Position numbers and translations under genes: made by a program
The notes under the pieces: model-generated
Told to the model about the DNA's origin: nothing
What the model saw: the letters and a program-made list of their open reading frames with translations, nothing else
The model's database searches: none
Source: Rhizomys pruinosus
Taxonomy: Eukaryota; Chordata; Mammalia; Rodentia; Spalacidae
Direction of reading: 5' to 3'
Assembly (NCBI GenBank): GCA_009823505.1
Contig: VZQC01009986.1
Coordinates: 1 to 64,000 of the forward strand
Length of the DNA stretch: 64,000 bases
In this document: one piece after another, positions 47,461 through 59,374 of the stretch
Numbering within the stretch: the first letter of the stretch is position 1
How the letters are laid out: each line of letters starts with the position of its first letter

Positions 47461-48449
47461 TTTTAAATTGAATTTTTGTGTTTCATACATAATTTTTCAG
47501 TCAATCTTAATTGCTTTTATACCTGCTTCTCCGCTGGCACCCTCCCACAGCGCCCCCTCCCCCACCCCAGAGTCCACACCTTGTGTCATTTGTGCTAGGG
47601 TCCTTCGGGCCAAATTAGTCTCCCAACTCATTCCTTGGTGCCAGCTCATCCCTTGTACTCTAGTCAGCCTATTTGGAGTCTTTTTTTTTGTAAAGGAGGC
47701 CAGGTCTTCCTCACCTGACTACCATCTGCTGCCAATACCTCCTCAGCTAAGGTTGGGTTCTGCTACCCATTTCTGCAGTTCTGTGCTGGGTTTTTGTCCA
47801 GCTGAACTTCCATGGGTCTTGAGCATGCTGATATCAATGCTGTAGGTTCATATCCCAGGAGTTTGTAGAATTCATTTCCATTTGGTCTTACGTCACTTCC
47901 CTGGATCTTACAGTCTTTCTGCCCCCTCTTCTGCAGTGTTCCCTAAGTCCTGGCTGGGTGAGGCTCTATATAGACAGTTTGTCCATGGAACCATACTTTG
48001 TAGACTGATCTTCACAGTTTAGCCATTTAGGCCATTTTGAGATCCTGGTCTTTTATTGCATGGAAGAGCTTTCTTAATGAGAGTTAAGAGATAGTTAATG
48101 CCTTCTTGGGTCCTTGTTCTATGATGCTTGGGGCTTATGTACAGAGGCTGCATTGTAGATGTTGCCTAGGCATGAGCAATTCACAAACCATGTCTGTGTA
48201 TCTAGCTGTGGGACTCTGTACTATTCTCATCTGGTGCAAAAGAAGCTTCTTTTCTGAGTGGTGTCTGGGATATTTGTCTGTAAATATAAGGATACTTCTT
48301 TTATAGTTAGTAAAATGTTACCTTAGCCTAGAGATGTGTCAACCTTGGGGAATTGTATCAGATATATGACCTCTCCAGTTGTGTGCATCTGGATATGTTA
48401 ATACCATACATGAGTTTCTTCCTACTGAGTGGGCATTAGGTACAATTGG
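47460..48449. repeat. Dispersed repeat family, copy 5
   Basis: 'Tcctcagctaaggttgggttctgctacccatttc' and 'cttccatgggtcttgagcatgctg' repeat the blocks of copies at 7590 and 39615. It may continue at 48790-49070 beyond the inserted LTR. Confidence 0.5.
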
Positions 48450-48789
48450 TGTGGTGGTTTGGATGAGTGTCCCCCATAGGCTCTAGGTATTCAGACATTT
48501 GCCTCCAGTTGGTGGCGCTGTTTTTGGAGGTCTTGGAGGGTGTGGCCATGCTAGAGGAAGTGCGTTGCTAGGGGCAGGCTTAGTGAGTTTAACAAGCCTG
48601 GTGGTCTACAGTTGCTTCCTCTTTGCGAGATGTGACCCTCGGTTTTGCTGCTCCAGATCCAGCCACCACGCCTTCCGCCACAATGGACTAATTCCCTGGA
48701 ACCGCCAATCGTAAGCTCAAATAAACTCTTCCTTTTATAAGTTCCTTGGTCTGGTGTTTTATCACAGCCACAGAAAACTGACTAATACA
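48450..48789 (+). mobile_element. MaLR-type solo LTR, 5-bp target duplication
   Basis: Starts TGTGGTGGTTTGGATG and ends TAATACA. AATAAA lies at 48720-48725 and 'gtgttttatcacagccacag' near the 3' end, typical of rodent MaLR LTRs. ATTGG is duplicated at 48445-48449 and 48790-48794. No internal region is present. Confidence 0.8.
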
Positions 48790-49079
48790 ATTGGTTAGAC
48801 ATTGATTTCCCCCAAGATAGAACTGCCACTATTACACCAAGGTCGTATGCTGTGCTGGTCATTGATGTGGATATTTGGTCTTCAGGCCGATGTTGGACCA
48901 TTGATTGATAGTCTCCCTTAGTGGCTTGCATAGTGCTCTCCAGAGCTATGAGAGCTGGCCTTCACGGGAGTTGGCTTCCAGGTCAGATCCAGCTCCCTTG
49001 CTCAAGATCCATTCTCTGAAGTATGTCCTGTAATTTTGGGAGTCTCTTGAACTACTCTGGCCAATGAAAGATCCTTGAG

Positions 49080-50920
49080 ACCTTCTTATAGTTCTCTGTG
49101 TCTAATGACTAGGGAGTTGAGGCCATTGATATTTATTACTGAAATAACTGACAGTTATTACTGAAAGCTGTATATTTGTTACTGTCATTTTAATTCCTGT
49201 TTTTGTTTTTTGACCCTATTTTTGTGTTTGCAATTATACCTTCACTTGTTTTCTTTCTTTAGCCTCTAAAGTATGGTCATTCCTTTCTTCAGCCCTTTGT
49301 ATTGATTTGAGTATTCTCTGTAGGGCTGATTTGGTGGGCATGAATTCTTTGTATCAAGAAAGATTTGTCTTTCCTCTTTGACTACAATAGACAGGTTTTC
49401 TGGGTAATGTATTACCCAGAATACATTACTGTCATCTATAATCATTTACAATTTGGAATACTTGCTCCAGGGTCGTCCTGTTTTATTGTTTGCATTGAAA
49501 AGTCAGCGGTAATTCTGGTGAGTTTTCCTTTATATGTAACTTGTTTTTTTCTTTTAGCTTTCAGTACTCTCTCTTTGTTCTGTACATTTAGTGTTTTTAG
49601 TGTTTTTACTATGATATTTTATAAGGAGTTCTCCTGTTCTGGTCCTGTCTATTTGGTGTTCTGTGTGCCTCTTTTATGTATATCAGTATGTGTTTCCTGA
49701 ATTTAGGGAAATTTTCTTCTATAATCCTGTTGAAGATCAGTGCCATTGACCTGAGATTCTTCTCCTTTCTCTATGCCTATAATCCATAGATTTGGTCTTT
49801 TCATGGTGTCCCATATTTCCTGCATATTCCATTCCTCTATTTTGTATTTTTTTCCTATTCTTTGTTTGAGCTGTCCAATTCTTCCACTTTATTGTCCAGT
49901 CTTGATATTGTGTTTTCCATTTCATTCATTCAGTTGCTGAGGCTTTTTCCTCCATTTGTTTCAGTTGACTTACTGTGTTTTTCAATTCCATCTTCATTTC
50001 TGCCTGAGTTTTCTATACTCTTTCTCTTTTATGAATTTACTTTTCATCTCCTCGGTTATTTTGTTATTTCATTCATCTGTGTATTTGTATTTTCTTGGGC
50101 TTGATCAGGAGTTTATTCTTGTCCTCTTTGAGTCTTTGAGTTGTTTTTGTATTCTGTGAATTCACTGAGCCCTTTGATCATGTTTATTGTTCTTTTAACT
50201 TTAGGGTCCTGCGGTTCCTCTAGGTAGTTCTTATTGTAGAATGGTTCTGTAGGAGTAGTAGGGTTTGGTGGATACATATTATTTTGGGTTTTTTTCATAC
50301 TATTTCTTTTCATATATATGGAATTCTTTTGTTGTTTGTTCTTTTGTTTCACAAAAATATGAAAATAAGGCCTGCCTTTGTTGAGTTGAAGTTTATTTTG
50401 CTATAGCTTGGTTGCTTTCTGATCAGATATGAATAATTAGTTTGTCTGGGTTTTGTGGTCTCTTAATTTTTTTATTTGAGGTACCAGATGGATCTAGGCA
50501 GGCTAGTCAATAGCTCTCCAGGAGGTGGAGGAGCCTAGGCCCAAGTCTAGGTAAGGAGTCTCAGCTGGGCCTTTCTAAACAAAGAAAGTGAGAGCCCTGG
50601 AACTGAGGGACTGGGGCTGGTCCCAAAGCAAGGTAGTGGTGACCTGCATAGGATCTGGCTAACTCTCCCAGCTAATCTGGTGCTCTCTGGCAGCTTGATC
50701 AGGAAGAAAGCCTTGGTTGTTACTAGCTAGCACAGAAGGCATGAACTCTGGTGCAGTGTGACTGGGGGTGGTCCTAAAGCAGGGGGATAGGTGCAGCTGT
50801 AGGATTTGGTTAACTCACCTAGCTACTCAGGAGTGCTCCCAAAGCCTCAGCAGGAACAGGCCAAAGCCCCAGGAGAGCCGATGGGAACAGTATGGGCTGG
50901 TTCTTACTCTGTCTCCTTTT
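49080..50920 (-). mobile_element. L1 5' half with ORF1 remnant and promoter monomers, antisense
   Basis: 49080-49250 is the ORF2 N-terminal segment and 49737-50352 reads as ORF1 N-terminal remnants in reverse (PKVKRTINMIKGLSEFTEYK, EMEYAGNMGH-like). 50609-50900 holds two tandem units of about 151 bp, placed where L1 5' UTR monomers would be. Interrupted by stops. Confidence 0.6.
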
Positions 50921-50967
50921 TTAACATATAGTAAGTCTCTATTGTTATAGCTTGACTCAAAACATTA

Positions 50968-51013
<46 letters not shown>

Positions 51014-51025
51014 GTGTGTGTGTGT
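50968..51025. repeat. (CTAT)11 and (GT)n compound microsatellite
   Basis: About eleven CTAT units (50968-51012), then a GT run. A (GGT)n run follows near 51083-51103. Confidence 0.93.
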
Positions 51026-51039
51026 TTGCTTATGTGCAG

Positions 51040-51300
51040 GTACATGTGGTATGCGGATACATGTGTATGTACATGTTTGCAGGGTGGTGGTGGTGGTGGT
51101 GGTGTATGTGTGTAGGCCAGAGAACAACCTCCATTGTCTTCCTCAGGCATCATCCACCTTATGTTTTGAGGCATTTTCTCACTGGTTGGGAAATTGCCAA
51201 GTAGGCTAGGCTGACTCACCAGTGAGCCTCAGGGACACACCAGTTTCTACTTCTTCAGCTGTAGGACTACAGGCGTGCACCACCATACTTGATTTTCCAA
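51040..51300 (-). repeat. B4-like SINE, antisense, diverged
   Basis: 'Ttgaggcattttctcactgg', 'ggctaggctgactcaccagtgagcc' and 'ctacaggcgtgcaccaccat'. Confidence 0.5.
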
Positions 51301-51489
51301 AACAGCGCTACTTTAAAGACTAGTTCCAGAATAATTTCCTTAGTCTTCTGTTTATGTGAAAGAGAACTTTTGGAAAAATGATAATTTGGGAGAGTAGAAG
51401 GCAAGTCCCTACAGGTATGGATGTCAAAATAAAGCCACAGCTTCCTTCCCCTTAGTGAAAAACAAACAAACAAACAAACAAAAACACAG

Positions 51490-51870
51490 TGAGCTAAAAA
51501 GAGAACTACCCACATGATCCAAGCATACCACCACTAGGTATATGCTTGGAGTCTTACGTCAGTGTAACATTGAGATACTTGTGAACCATGTTTATTGCAG
51601 CATTATTCACAATAGTGAAGATATAAGACCAACCTAGGTACCCATCAAAAATGGTTATATAAAGGAAATATGATATATCTTCACAATGAATTTTTATTCA
51701 ACTGTAAATAACAATGAAGATATATCATTTGCAGGAAAATGGGTGGAACTGAAGGTCGACGTGTTAGTCAAATAAGTCAGACTCAGAAAGAGAAATACTG
51801 CATATTGTTCTCATATGCAGAAAATATATTTACATACATCTGTATATACATGACTTGAAAGTGACATAGG
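51490..51870 (+). mobile_element. Ancient L1 3' end, sense
   Basis: 'Cacatgatccaagcataccacc', 'tttattgcagcattattcacaatag' and 'gaatttttattcaactgtaaa' are the standard L1 ORF2-end and 3' UTR series. Confidence 0.65.
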
Positions 51871-52306
51871 AGGGCTGGAGTTGGCTATTTCACTTACCTA
51901 ATGTCAATTTTGTTCTGATTAAAAACCCTGATAGCTTAGGCTTGGCCCACTAGTTTCTCTTAGTTTTGCCATTAGTTGATAAGTCAGGCCTTATCAACAA
52001 CAAAAGTTTTTGTCATATTTCACAAGTATACTTTTCCTCATTTTAAAAAATGAGATTTTTTTCCCATTCTGAATAGCCACTGTCAGAAGATAATTAAGTT
52101 CCTGATGGAAGAACACCCAATGTCGAGTCTTCCTATGATGGCAGGGTTTTGTTTCGTTATTGTTTTTATTTTTATTATTTTTTGATGGCAGTTTTTTTAA
52201 TTAATTTACTTTTATTATATTTTAAGGGATTCACAATATAAGAGCACAGTTGTTTTCAGATCACATTGCACGTTGCTCAGTTTGCCATACAATTAGGTAA
52301 TTGGTG

Positions 52307-54292
52307 CTAGCAACCACAGATGAGGGATACCATTCGTCCTTTGTTTTTCTGGGACTGTGTTACTTCACTCATCATGATGTCTTCTAGCTCCAGCCATTTA
52401 CCTGCAAAGCTCATGATCTCATCTTTCCTTACTGCTGCATAGAGCTCCATTGTGTAGATGTACCACATTTTCTCTATCCACTTGTCAGTTGAGGGGAATT
52501 TGGGTTGGCTCCAGCTCCTTGTTATTATGAAGAGAGCTGCAATAAACATGGCTGTGCATGTATCTCTGCGGTGAGATGAGTCTTGTGGGTACATGCCCAG
52601 GAGTGGTATGGCTGGGTCGGGTGGCAAGTTCATTCCAAGTCTTCTGAGGGTTCTCCACACTGCTTTCCATAGTGGCTGTACGAGTTTACATTCCCACCAG
52701 CAGTGGATGAGTGTTCGTCTTTCCCCACAACCTCTCCAGTACTTGGTATCATTTGTTTTCTTGATCCTAGCCAGTCTTACTGGAGTAAGATGATATCTTA
52801 AAGTGGTTTTGATTTGCATTTCCTTAATGATTAGTGATGTTGAACACTTCTTAAGGTGTTTCTCAGCCATCTCTAATTCCTCACTTGTGAAGTCTCTGTT
52901 CAGCTCTTTGCTCCATCTATTGAGTGGGTCATTTGTTTTCTTTCTTCTTTGTTTTTTGAGTAGTTTATATATTCTGGAAATCAATGCTTTGTCAGATGTT
53001 TCTGCAGTGAAGGTTTCCTCCCACTCTGTGGGATTTCTCTTCACTTCCTTGATTGTTTCTTTTGATGTACAGAAGCTTTTGAGTTTAATGAGGTCCCATT
53101 TGTCAATTGTCGACCTTAATTCTTGTGCAGCTGCTGTCTGATTTAGGAAGTCTTTTCCTACGCCTATGTCTTGTAGTCTGCTGCCAACTTTTTCTTCTAT
53201 TGCCTTCAGAGTTTGGGGTTTCACATTGAGGTCTTTAATCCATCTGGAGTTCACTTTTGTACAGGGCGAGAGGTAGGGGTTTAATTTCATTCTTCTACAA
53301 GTGGTGATCCAGTTTTGCCAACACCACTTGCTGCAGATGCTGTCTTTTCTCCATTGTGCCTTCTTGGCCCCCTTGTCAAATGTGAGGTGGCTGTAATTGC
53401 ATGTGCTCAAGTTTGGATCTTCAGTTTTGTTCCATTGGTCAACTGGTCTGTTTTTGTGCCGGTACCAAGCTGTTTTTATGACTATAGCCCTGTAGTATAG
53501 TTTGAAGTCCAGTATAGAGATCCTCCGTATATTGCTCTTTTCACTCAGGATTGTTTTGGCTATTTGGGGTCTTTCGTTTGTCCAAATGAAATTAAGGACT
53601 TTTTTTTCCAAGCTTGTGAAGAAACTCTTGGGGATTTTAATTGGGATTGCATTAAATCTGTACAAGAGTTTGGGTAGAATGGACATTTTTATTATATTAA
53701 TTTTCCCAATCCATGAGCATGGGAGGTTTTTCCATCTTCTGATGTCTTCTTCAATTTCCTTCTTCAAGGGTTTAAAGTTTTTGTTGTAGACATCTTTGGT
53801 GTCTTTGGTTAGGTTTGTTCCTAGGTATTTTATTGTTTTTGAGGCTGTTGTGAGTGGGAAGGTCTCCTTGAATTCCTTCTTCAGTTGCTTGCTGTTGGTA
53901 TAAAGAAAGGATACTGATTTTTCTAGGTTAATTTTGTATCCTGCCACTTTACTGAAGCTCTTAATCGTTTCTAAGAGTTTTCTGGTGGAGGTTTTAGCAT
54001 CCCTTAAGTAAACAATCATATCATCAGCAAATAGGGATAGCTTGACTTCCTCTTTTCCAGTTAGGACTCCCTTAATTTCCTTTTCTTGCCTTATTGCAAT
54101 AGCAAGTGTTTCAAGCACTACATTGAAGAGGAGTGGTGACAGGCAGCAGCCTTGCCGAGTTCCTACCTTTAAAGGGAATGCTTCTGTCATTTCCACATTT
54201 AGGATGATTTTGGCTGTGGGTTTCCCATATATGACTTTAATTACATTGAGGAATGATCCCTCCAATCCAGTTCCCTCTACGACTTTAAGCAT
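52307..54292 (-). pseudogene. L1 ORF2 remnant, reverse transcriptase to C-terminus (661 codons)
   Basis: Line-1 ORF2 is an endonuclease plus reverse transcriptase. This open frame begins inside the RT domain. [13 protein letters not shown] is at about residue 45 and the catalytic motif FADD at residues 88-91; thumb and linker follow, then the Cys-rich C-terminal segment ([14 protein letters not shown]). The family length is about 1,270-1,280 residues. The start Met is only the first in frame after an upstream break, so it is not a real start. Confidence 0.9.
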
Positions 54293-55445
54293 GAAGGGAT
54301 GCTGGATTTTGTCAAAGGCTTTTTCTGCACCAATTGAGATGATGGTGTGGTTTTTGTCTCTCAGTCCATTTATATTCTTGATGATATTTATTGATTTTCA
54401 TATGTTGAACCATCCCTGCCTGCATCTCTGGTATGAAACCAACTTGGTCATGATGGATGATCTTCTTGATGTGGGTCTGTATGTGATTTGCCAGTGTCCT
54501 GTTTAGAATTTTGGCATCTGTGTTCATTAGGGAGATGGGTCCTTTTTGGTTATATCTTTGCCTGGTTTTGGTAATAGAGTGATGCTGGCTTCATAGAAGG
54601 AATTGGGAGAATTTCCTCTGTTTGTATCCTTCTAAACAATTTGAGTAATAATGGTTGTAAGTCTTTCTGAAATCTTTTATAGAATTCTGCTTTGAAAACG
54701 TCTGGGCCTGGGCTTTTTTTAGTTGGGAGGTTTCTTATTACATCTTCAGTTTCTTCATATATTATGGGTCTGTTTAAGCTTCTTGGTTGAGCTTTGGTGA
54801 TTCCCAGGATTTCAGATATTCATCCATTTCTTCTAGGTTTTCAAACTTGGTAGAGTATAGGTTTCTGAAATATTCCCATATGATTTTCTGGATCTTTTCA
54901 TTGTCGTGATATTTCCCTTTTCATCATGGATTGTATTGGTTTGGAATTGTTCCTTCTTTCTTTTGGTTAACTGGGCTAGAGGTCTATTTTGTTTATTCTT
55001 TCAAAGAACCAACTTTTGGATTCATTGATTTTTTTTTGTGTTGCTTTCTTTGTTTCTATTTCATTAATTTCTGCTCTGACTTTTGTTGTTTCTAGGAAGT
55101 CTATTGCATTTAGGGTTCATCTGTTGTTGCCTCTTGAGTGCTTTTAGCTTCAGTGTTAGAGTGTTCACTTGTGCTCTTTCTGTTTTTCTAATGTAGGCAC
55201 CCAGGGCTATAAACTTACCTCTTAGGACTGCTTTTAAAGTATCCCATAGGTTTTGTTGTGTTGTATTATCATTATCATTCAGTTCCAGGAATGCTTTTAT
55301 TTCTTTCTTTATCTCTTCCTTGACCCATTCATTATTCAAGAGTGTGTTGTTTAGTCTCCATGTGTTCTTGTAGATAGTAGGGCTTATCCTGGTGGTGATA
55401 TTGAGCTTTATTGCACTGTGGTCTGATAGAATGCATGAAATTATT
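54293..55445 (-). pseudogene. L1 ORF2 middle, broken by frameshifts
   Basis: 54312-54527 ([20 protein letters not shown]) and 55064-55339 read as the ORF2 region between endonuclease and RT in shifted frames. Several indels and stops occur. Confidence 0.8.
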
Positions 55446-56100
55446 TCAATCTTTTTGTATTTGTGGAGGTTTCTGTCCCAGTATGTGATCGATTTTGGAG
55501 AATGTTCCGTGGGGTGCTGAGTAGAGAGTGTATCCTCTGGTATTAGGGTGGAATATTTGGTAGATGTCTGTGAGGTCCGTTTGGTGTATCATATCGTTCA
55601 GTTCAGATGTCTCTCTATTTATTCTTTGTCCTGTTGACCTGTCCAAAGGGCTCACTGGGGTATTGAAGTCCCCTACTATGAGTGTACTGGGGTTAATCTG
55701 TGCCTTGTGGTCCTGGAGAATTGTCTTTATAAAGTTTGGTGCACCAGAGTTTGGGGCATATATATTCATAATTGTGAAATCTTCTTGGCAAATTGTACCT
55801 TTGATAAAAATGTAATAGCCTTCTTTGTCTCTTCTGATTTCTTTTACTTTGAAGTCTATTTTGTCTGATATTAAAATAGCAACACATGCTTTCTTTGTGG
55901 TGCCATTTGCTTGGAATATTTTTTCCATCCTTTCACTTTAAGGTGGTGCCTGTCCTTGAAGGTCAAGGATGCGTCTTCTGTAGATAGCGTATTGATGGGT
56001 TCTATTTCCTAATCCAATCTCCAGTCTATGTCTTTGATTAGGGAATTTAGTCCATAATGTTAGGTTATGGCTGATAGGTTTGTGTTGCTCCTTTTGCCTT
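55446..56100 (-). pseudogene. L1 ORF2 endonuclease remnant
   Basis: 55446-55928 (160 codons) carries GDFNTP at residues 86-91 and SKIDHIL at 144-150, conserved active-site surroundings of the AP-type endonuclease. The first ~60 residues, near 55930-56100, are degraded. Confidence 0.85.
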
Positions 56101-56257
56101 AATTATCCATTTGCGGTTTTGGTTTTGGTTTTCTACTTCTGCAGTTATGCTTTTATTGATTTCTCTTTCTAGGTGCCTGGAGATGGTTGCTCCTTTCTTC
56201 TGTCTTTGAATTGCTTCAAGTATTCTCTGAAGTTGGTTTTCTGGACATGCATTCTTT

Positions 56258-56420
56258 TTTTTTTTTTTTTTTTTGGTCTTTTAAGACAGGGTCTCCCTGT
56301 AGCCCCCAGATGTCCTGGAATTCGCTCTGTAGACCAGGCTGGGCCTTGAACTCACAAGATCCGACTGCTCTGCCTCCCAAGTGCTAGACATTAAGGGCGT
56401 CACCACCAACCCAACACCGG
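56258..56420 (-). mobile_element. B1 SINE, antisense, 17-bp target duplication in L1 ORF1
   Basis: CTGGACATGCATTCTTT at 56241-56257 and 56421-56437, both L1 sequence. The B1 has several deletions near its right end. Confidence 0.95.
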
Positions 56421-56993
56421 CTGGACATGCATTCTTTCATCTTGTTTATGTCATGAAAGATTTTTCTCTCTCCTTCATCTATAATTGAATTTTTGCTGGG
56501 TATAATAACCTGGGTTGGCATCTTTAACACTGGGAATGCTTTGCTCCATGTTCTTCTTGCTTTCATAGTTTGCATTGAGAAGTCAGTTGTAATTCTGATA
56601 GGTTTCCCCTTATAGGTCACTTGTTGTTTTTTCTCTTGTGGCTTTAAGAATTTTGTCTTTGTTTTGGGAATTTAGCATTTTAGCTATGATATGGCGTGGA
56701 GAGTTTCTTTTCTGATCTTGTCTGTTTGGAGTTCTATGTGCTTCTTGTATTTGTATTGGTTTGTCTATTTTTAGTTTGGGGAAATTTTCATCTGTTATTC
56801 TGTTGAAGATCTGATCAATAGCATTCTCTTGGGTTTCTTCTCCTTCCTCTATTCCTATGATATGGAGGTTTGATCTTTTCATAGTGTCCCATAGTTCCTG
56901 GTTTTTCCACTTTTGTGTATTTTTAAATTTTTCATAGTCTTTACTTGAGGTTTTTATTTTTTCTTTGTTAACAGGGTATTCACCTCTCTCCAA
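56384..56993 (-). pseudogene. L1 ORF1 remnant split by B1
   Basis: The 5' part (56610-56993) has the RRM-like core (SNLHIIGIEEGEE, EAHRTPNRQDQKRNSPRHII). It continues in another frame (56384-56620: GKPIRITTDFSMQTMKARR) with the C-terminal domain. The N-terminal coiled coil is missing and the 3' end is cut by the B1. Confidence 0.85.
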
Positions 56994-57682
56994 TTTGGGG
57001 GCTAGAAGTATGCCCTAAAGACTACCCTTCACCAAATCTAAGAAGAGTTCATTTTTTTCAGATGTTCAGATTTTCAGTTACCACTTCTGAGCTCCTTACA
57101 TGCCAGACTGGAACCTGGAGGACCTGTAGCTGCTATGTCAAGAATAGTCAGGGTGGGATATTCAGAAGGGGGTCTATTGCAGAAATCTAAGCGATAAACG
57201 TGCTGTCTTGGATTATGAAACAGTAGTTTGAGAGATAAATGTTTGTATTGTGGATGTTTTGACGGTGCAGACCCAGTGAGATTTGCCATCTGGTTAAATG
57301 TTGGGATGTTAGCAAGAGTTGTTAGGGGTTACTGGTGTTTTACTCAAGGAACTGAGAAGAGTGGAGATACCCACAGTTAAGATGAATAAGACTTAGGTAG
57401 AGTCAGATTTTGGAGAATGTGAGTTTGGGGTTTGGAGATGATAATTCTGAAATGTTTGCTGGGTATCCAGGGAGATGGTGTTAAATAAGCAGGATATGTG
57501 TGACTATGCTTATGAAAGAGATAAGCAATTTAAGAATCTTCAGCATCCAGCAACGTTCTGAGGTAAGATGAGAGTTCCAAAGGTACTTAGTATGGTCAGC
57601 CGCTTTGATAGGCTAAGTAGAAAGAGAACTGAATGTTGGCCATTGTATTTATTAGCACTTACAGAAAATTGATGATCATATA

Positions 57683-57713
57683 TACACACACACACCACCA
57701 CCATCACCACCAC
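57683..57713. repeat. (CA)n and (CAC)n short tract
   Basis: CACACA run changing to CACCAC units. Confidence 0.85.
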
Positions 57714-57756
57714 ATTTTATTTAATGAGAAGGAAACACCAGTTTGAAAAAAGAAAT

Positions 57757-57962
57757 TAGGCCTGGAGAGATGTCTCAATGATTACAAGTACCAACTGCCC
57801 TTGCAGAGGACCCGGGTTTGATTCCCAACACCCACATTTTGGCTAACAACCATCTGTAATTCCAGTTCCGGGGGTTCTGATGTCCTCTTCTGATTCTGTG
57901 GGCATTGCATGACACACGTGCACTTAAATACATGCAAGCAATAATCTCATACACAAAATAAT
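57757..57962 (+). mobile_element. B2 SINE, sense
   Basis: 'Gcctggagagatgtctcaatg' to 'cataca(ca)aaataat'. First arm of an inverted pair. Confidence 0.8.
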
Positions 57963-57984
57963 ATTTTTTCATTTTTTAAAAATT

Positions 57985-58190
57985 TTTTTGTATGTGTATG
58001 AATGTATTGTCTGCATGTAGGTCTGTGCACCCGTGTAGTGCAATGCAGCAGAGGTCAGAAGAGGGTGTCGGATTCCCCTGGAACTGGAGTGATGGACAGT
58101 TGTTAGCCACCACATGAGTGATGGGAACAAATCTGGGGTCTCTAGAAGAGTAGCCAGTACTCTGAACCACTAAGCCATCTCTCCCAGCCC
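57985..58190 (-). mobile_element. B2 SINE, antisense
   Basis: 'Tttgtatgtgtatgaatgtattg' to 'gccatctctcccagcccc', about 22 bp after the sense copy. Confidence 0.83.
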
Positions 58191-58525
58191 CCAGTTAATA
58201 TTTTTGAAGTTTCAAGGTATAATGTAACTGTCCTGACTTCCTATTAAAATAGTGATTAGGCTCTTTAGTGTCAATTAAAACTTTTTAAAATTAGCTTACA
58301 AAAAGTTTTTGCTGTCATTTGTTTTCTTGGTGATAGCTATTCTGACTGGGATGAGATCTAATCTCAAAGCAGTTTAAATTTGCATTTCCCTGATGGCTAA
58401 GGATGTTGAATAAATTTTCAAATAATTATTTACCATTTGTATTTTATCTCAGAACTGTATGTTCATGTTGTTAGTCTGTTTCTTGTGTGATTTGGATTTT
58501 TGGTTTTTAATTTCTGTAGTTCTTT

Positions 58526-58687
58526 TTTTAAAATGTTTTTATTTTTTGGTCTTTTTGAGACAGGGTCTCCCTGTAGCCCCAGCTGTCCTGGAATTTGCTC
58601 TGTAGACCAGGCTGGCCTTGAACTCACAAAGATCTGCCTGCCTCTGCCTCCCAAATGCTAGGATTAAAGGCGTGCGCCAAGCCAGGC
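58526..58687 (-). mobile_element. B1 SINE, antisense, 14-bp target duplication
   Basis: TTCTGTAGTTCTTT at 58512-58525 and 58688-58701. Confidence 0.94.
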
Positions 58688-59021
58688 TTCTGTAGTTCTT
58701 TATACAAGATATTAACCCTCTCTCTGATGTGTAGTTAGTGAGTGGTTCCTTTGCAATGCAGAAGAGTTTTAATTTCATGTAATCTCATTTGTCATTCTTG
58801 GGATTGTTTGCTGTGCTGTCTCAGAGTTCTTTTCAGAAAGTCCTTGCCTCTGCATCTAATCCTCAGGTAGTTTCACTATTTTTTTTTTTTAGTAGTTTCA
58901 GTTTCAGGTCTTAGGTTTAGGTCTTTAATTCACTTTTGGTTGATTTTTATGCAGGGGAGGGAGGTGTATCTAATTCTCTACCTCAGAATACCAAGTTTCT
59001 CCAGCACCACTTGTTGAGGAG

Positions 59022-59262
59022 ACTTTTTTTTTAATTTTTTATTATTATTTTTTTAATTTTTATTTTTTATTATTTTTTATTTTTTATGTGTATGAATGTA
59101 CTGTCTGCATGTAGGTTTGTGCACCCATGTCAAAGAGGGTGTCGGATTCCCCTGGAGCTGGAGTTACAGACTGTTCTCAGCTGCCATGTGGGTGCTGGGA
59201 TCTAACCCAGGTCCTCTGCAAGAGCAGTCGGCGTTCTTAACCACTAGACCCCCCAGCCCTGA
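59022..59262 (-). mobile_element. B2 SINE, antisense, with deletion
   Basis: Body lacks 'gtgcaatgctgcggaggtca' between 'cacccatgtc' and 'agagggtgtcgg'. GAGGAGAC flanks both sides. Confidence 0.85.
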
Positions 59263-59374
59263 GGAGACATTTTGCAAATGGTAGCAGAAAATGTGGGAGT
59301 TTAATCCTGGATCACCTATTCTACTCCTGTTCTACTTATTCTATTAGTCTAAATGTCTGGGTTTTCCTTTTTTT

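Larger units (their letters stand above)
52190..56975 (-). mobile_element. 5'-truncated L1, antisense, youngest L1 in the window
   Basis: On the minus strand it has partial ORF1 (lacking the coiled coil), ORF2 and a short 3' end. A B1 (56258-56420) sits in ORF1. ORF2 is broken between 54292 and 55446, so it cannot move on its own, but the 3' two-thirds of ORF2 are still open. The 5' end stops near 56975 in ORF1. I could not define target duplications. Confidence 0.85.
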
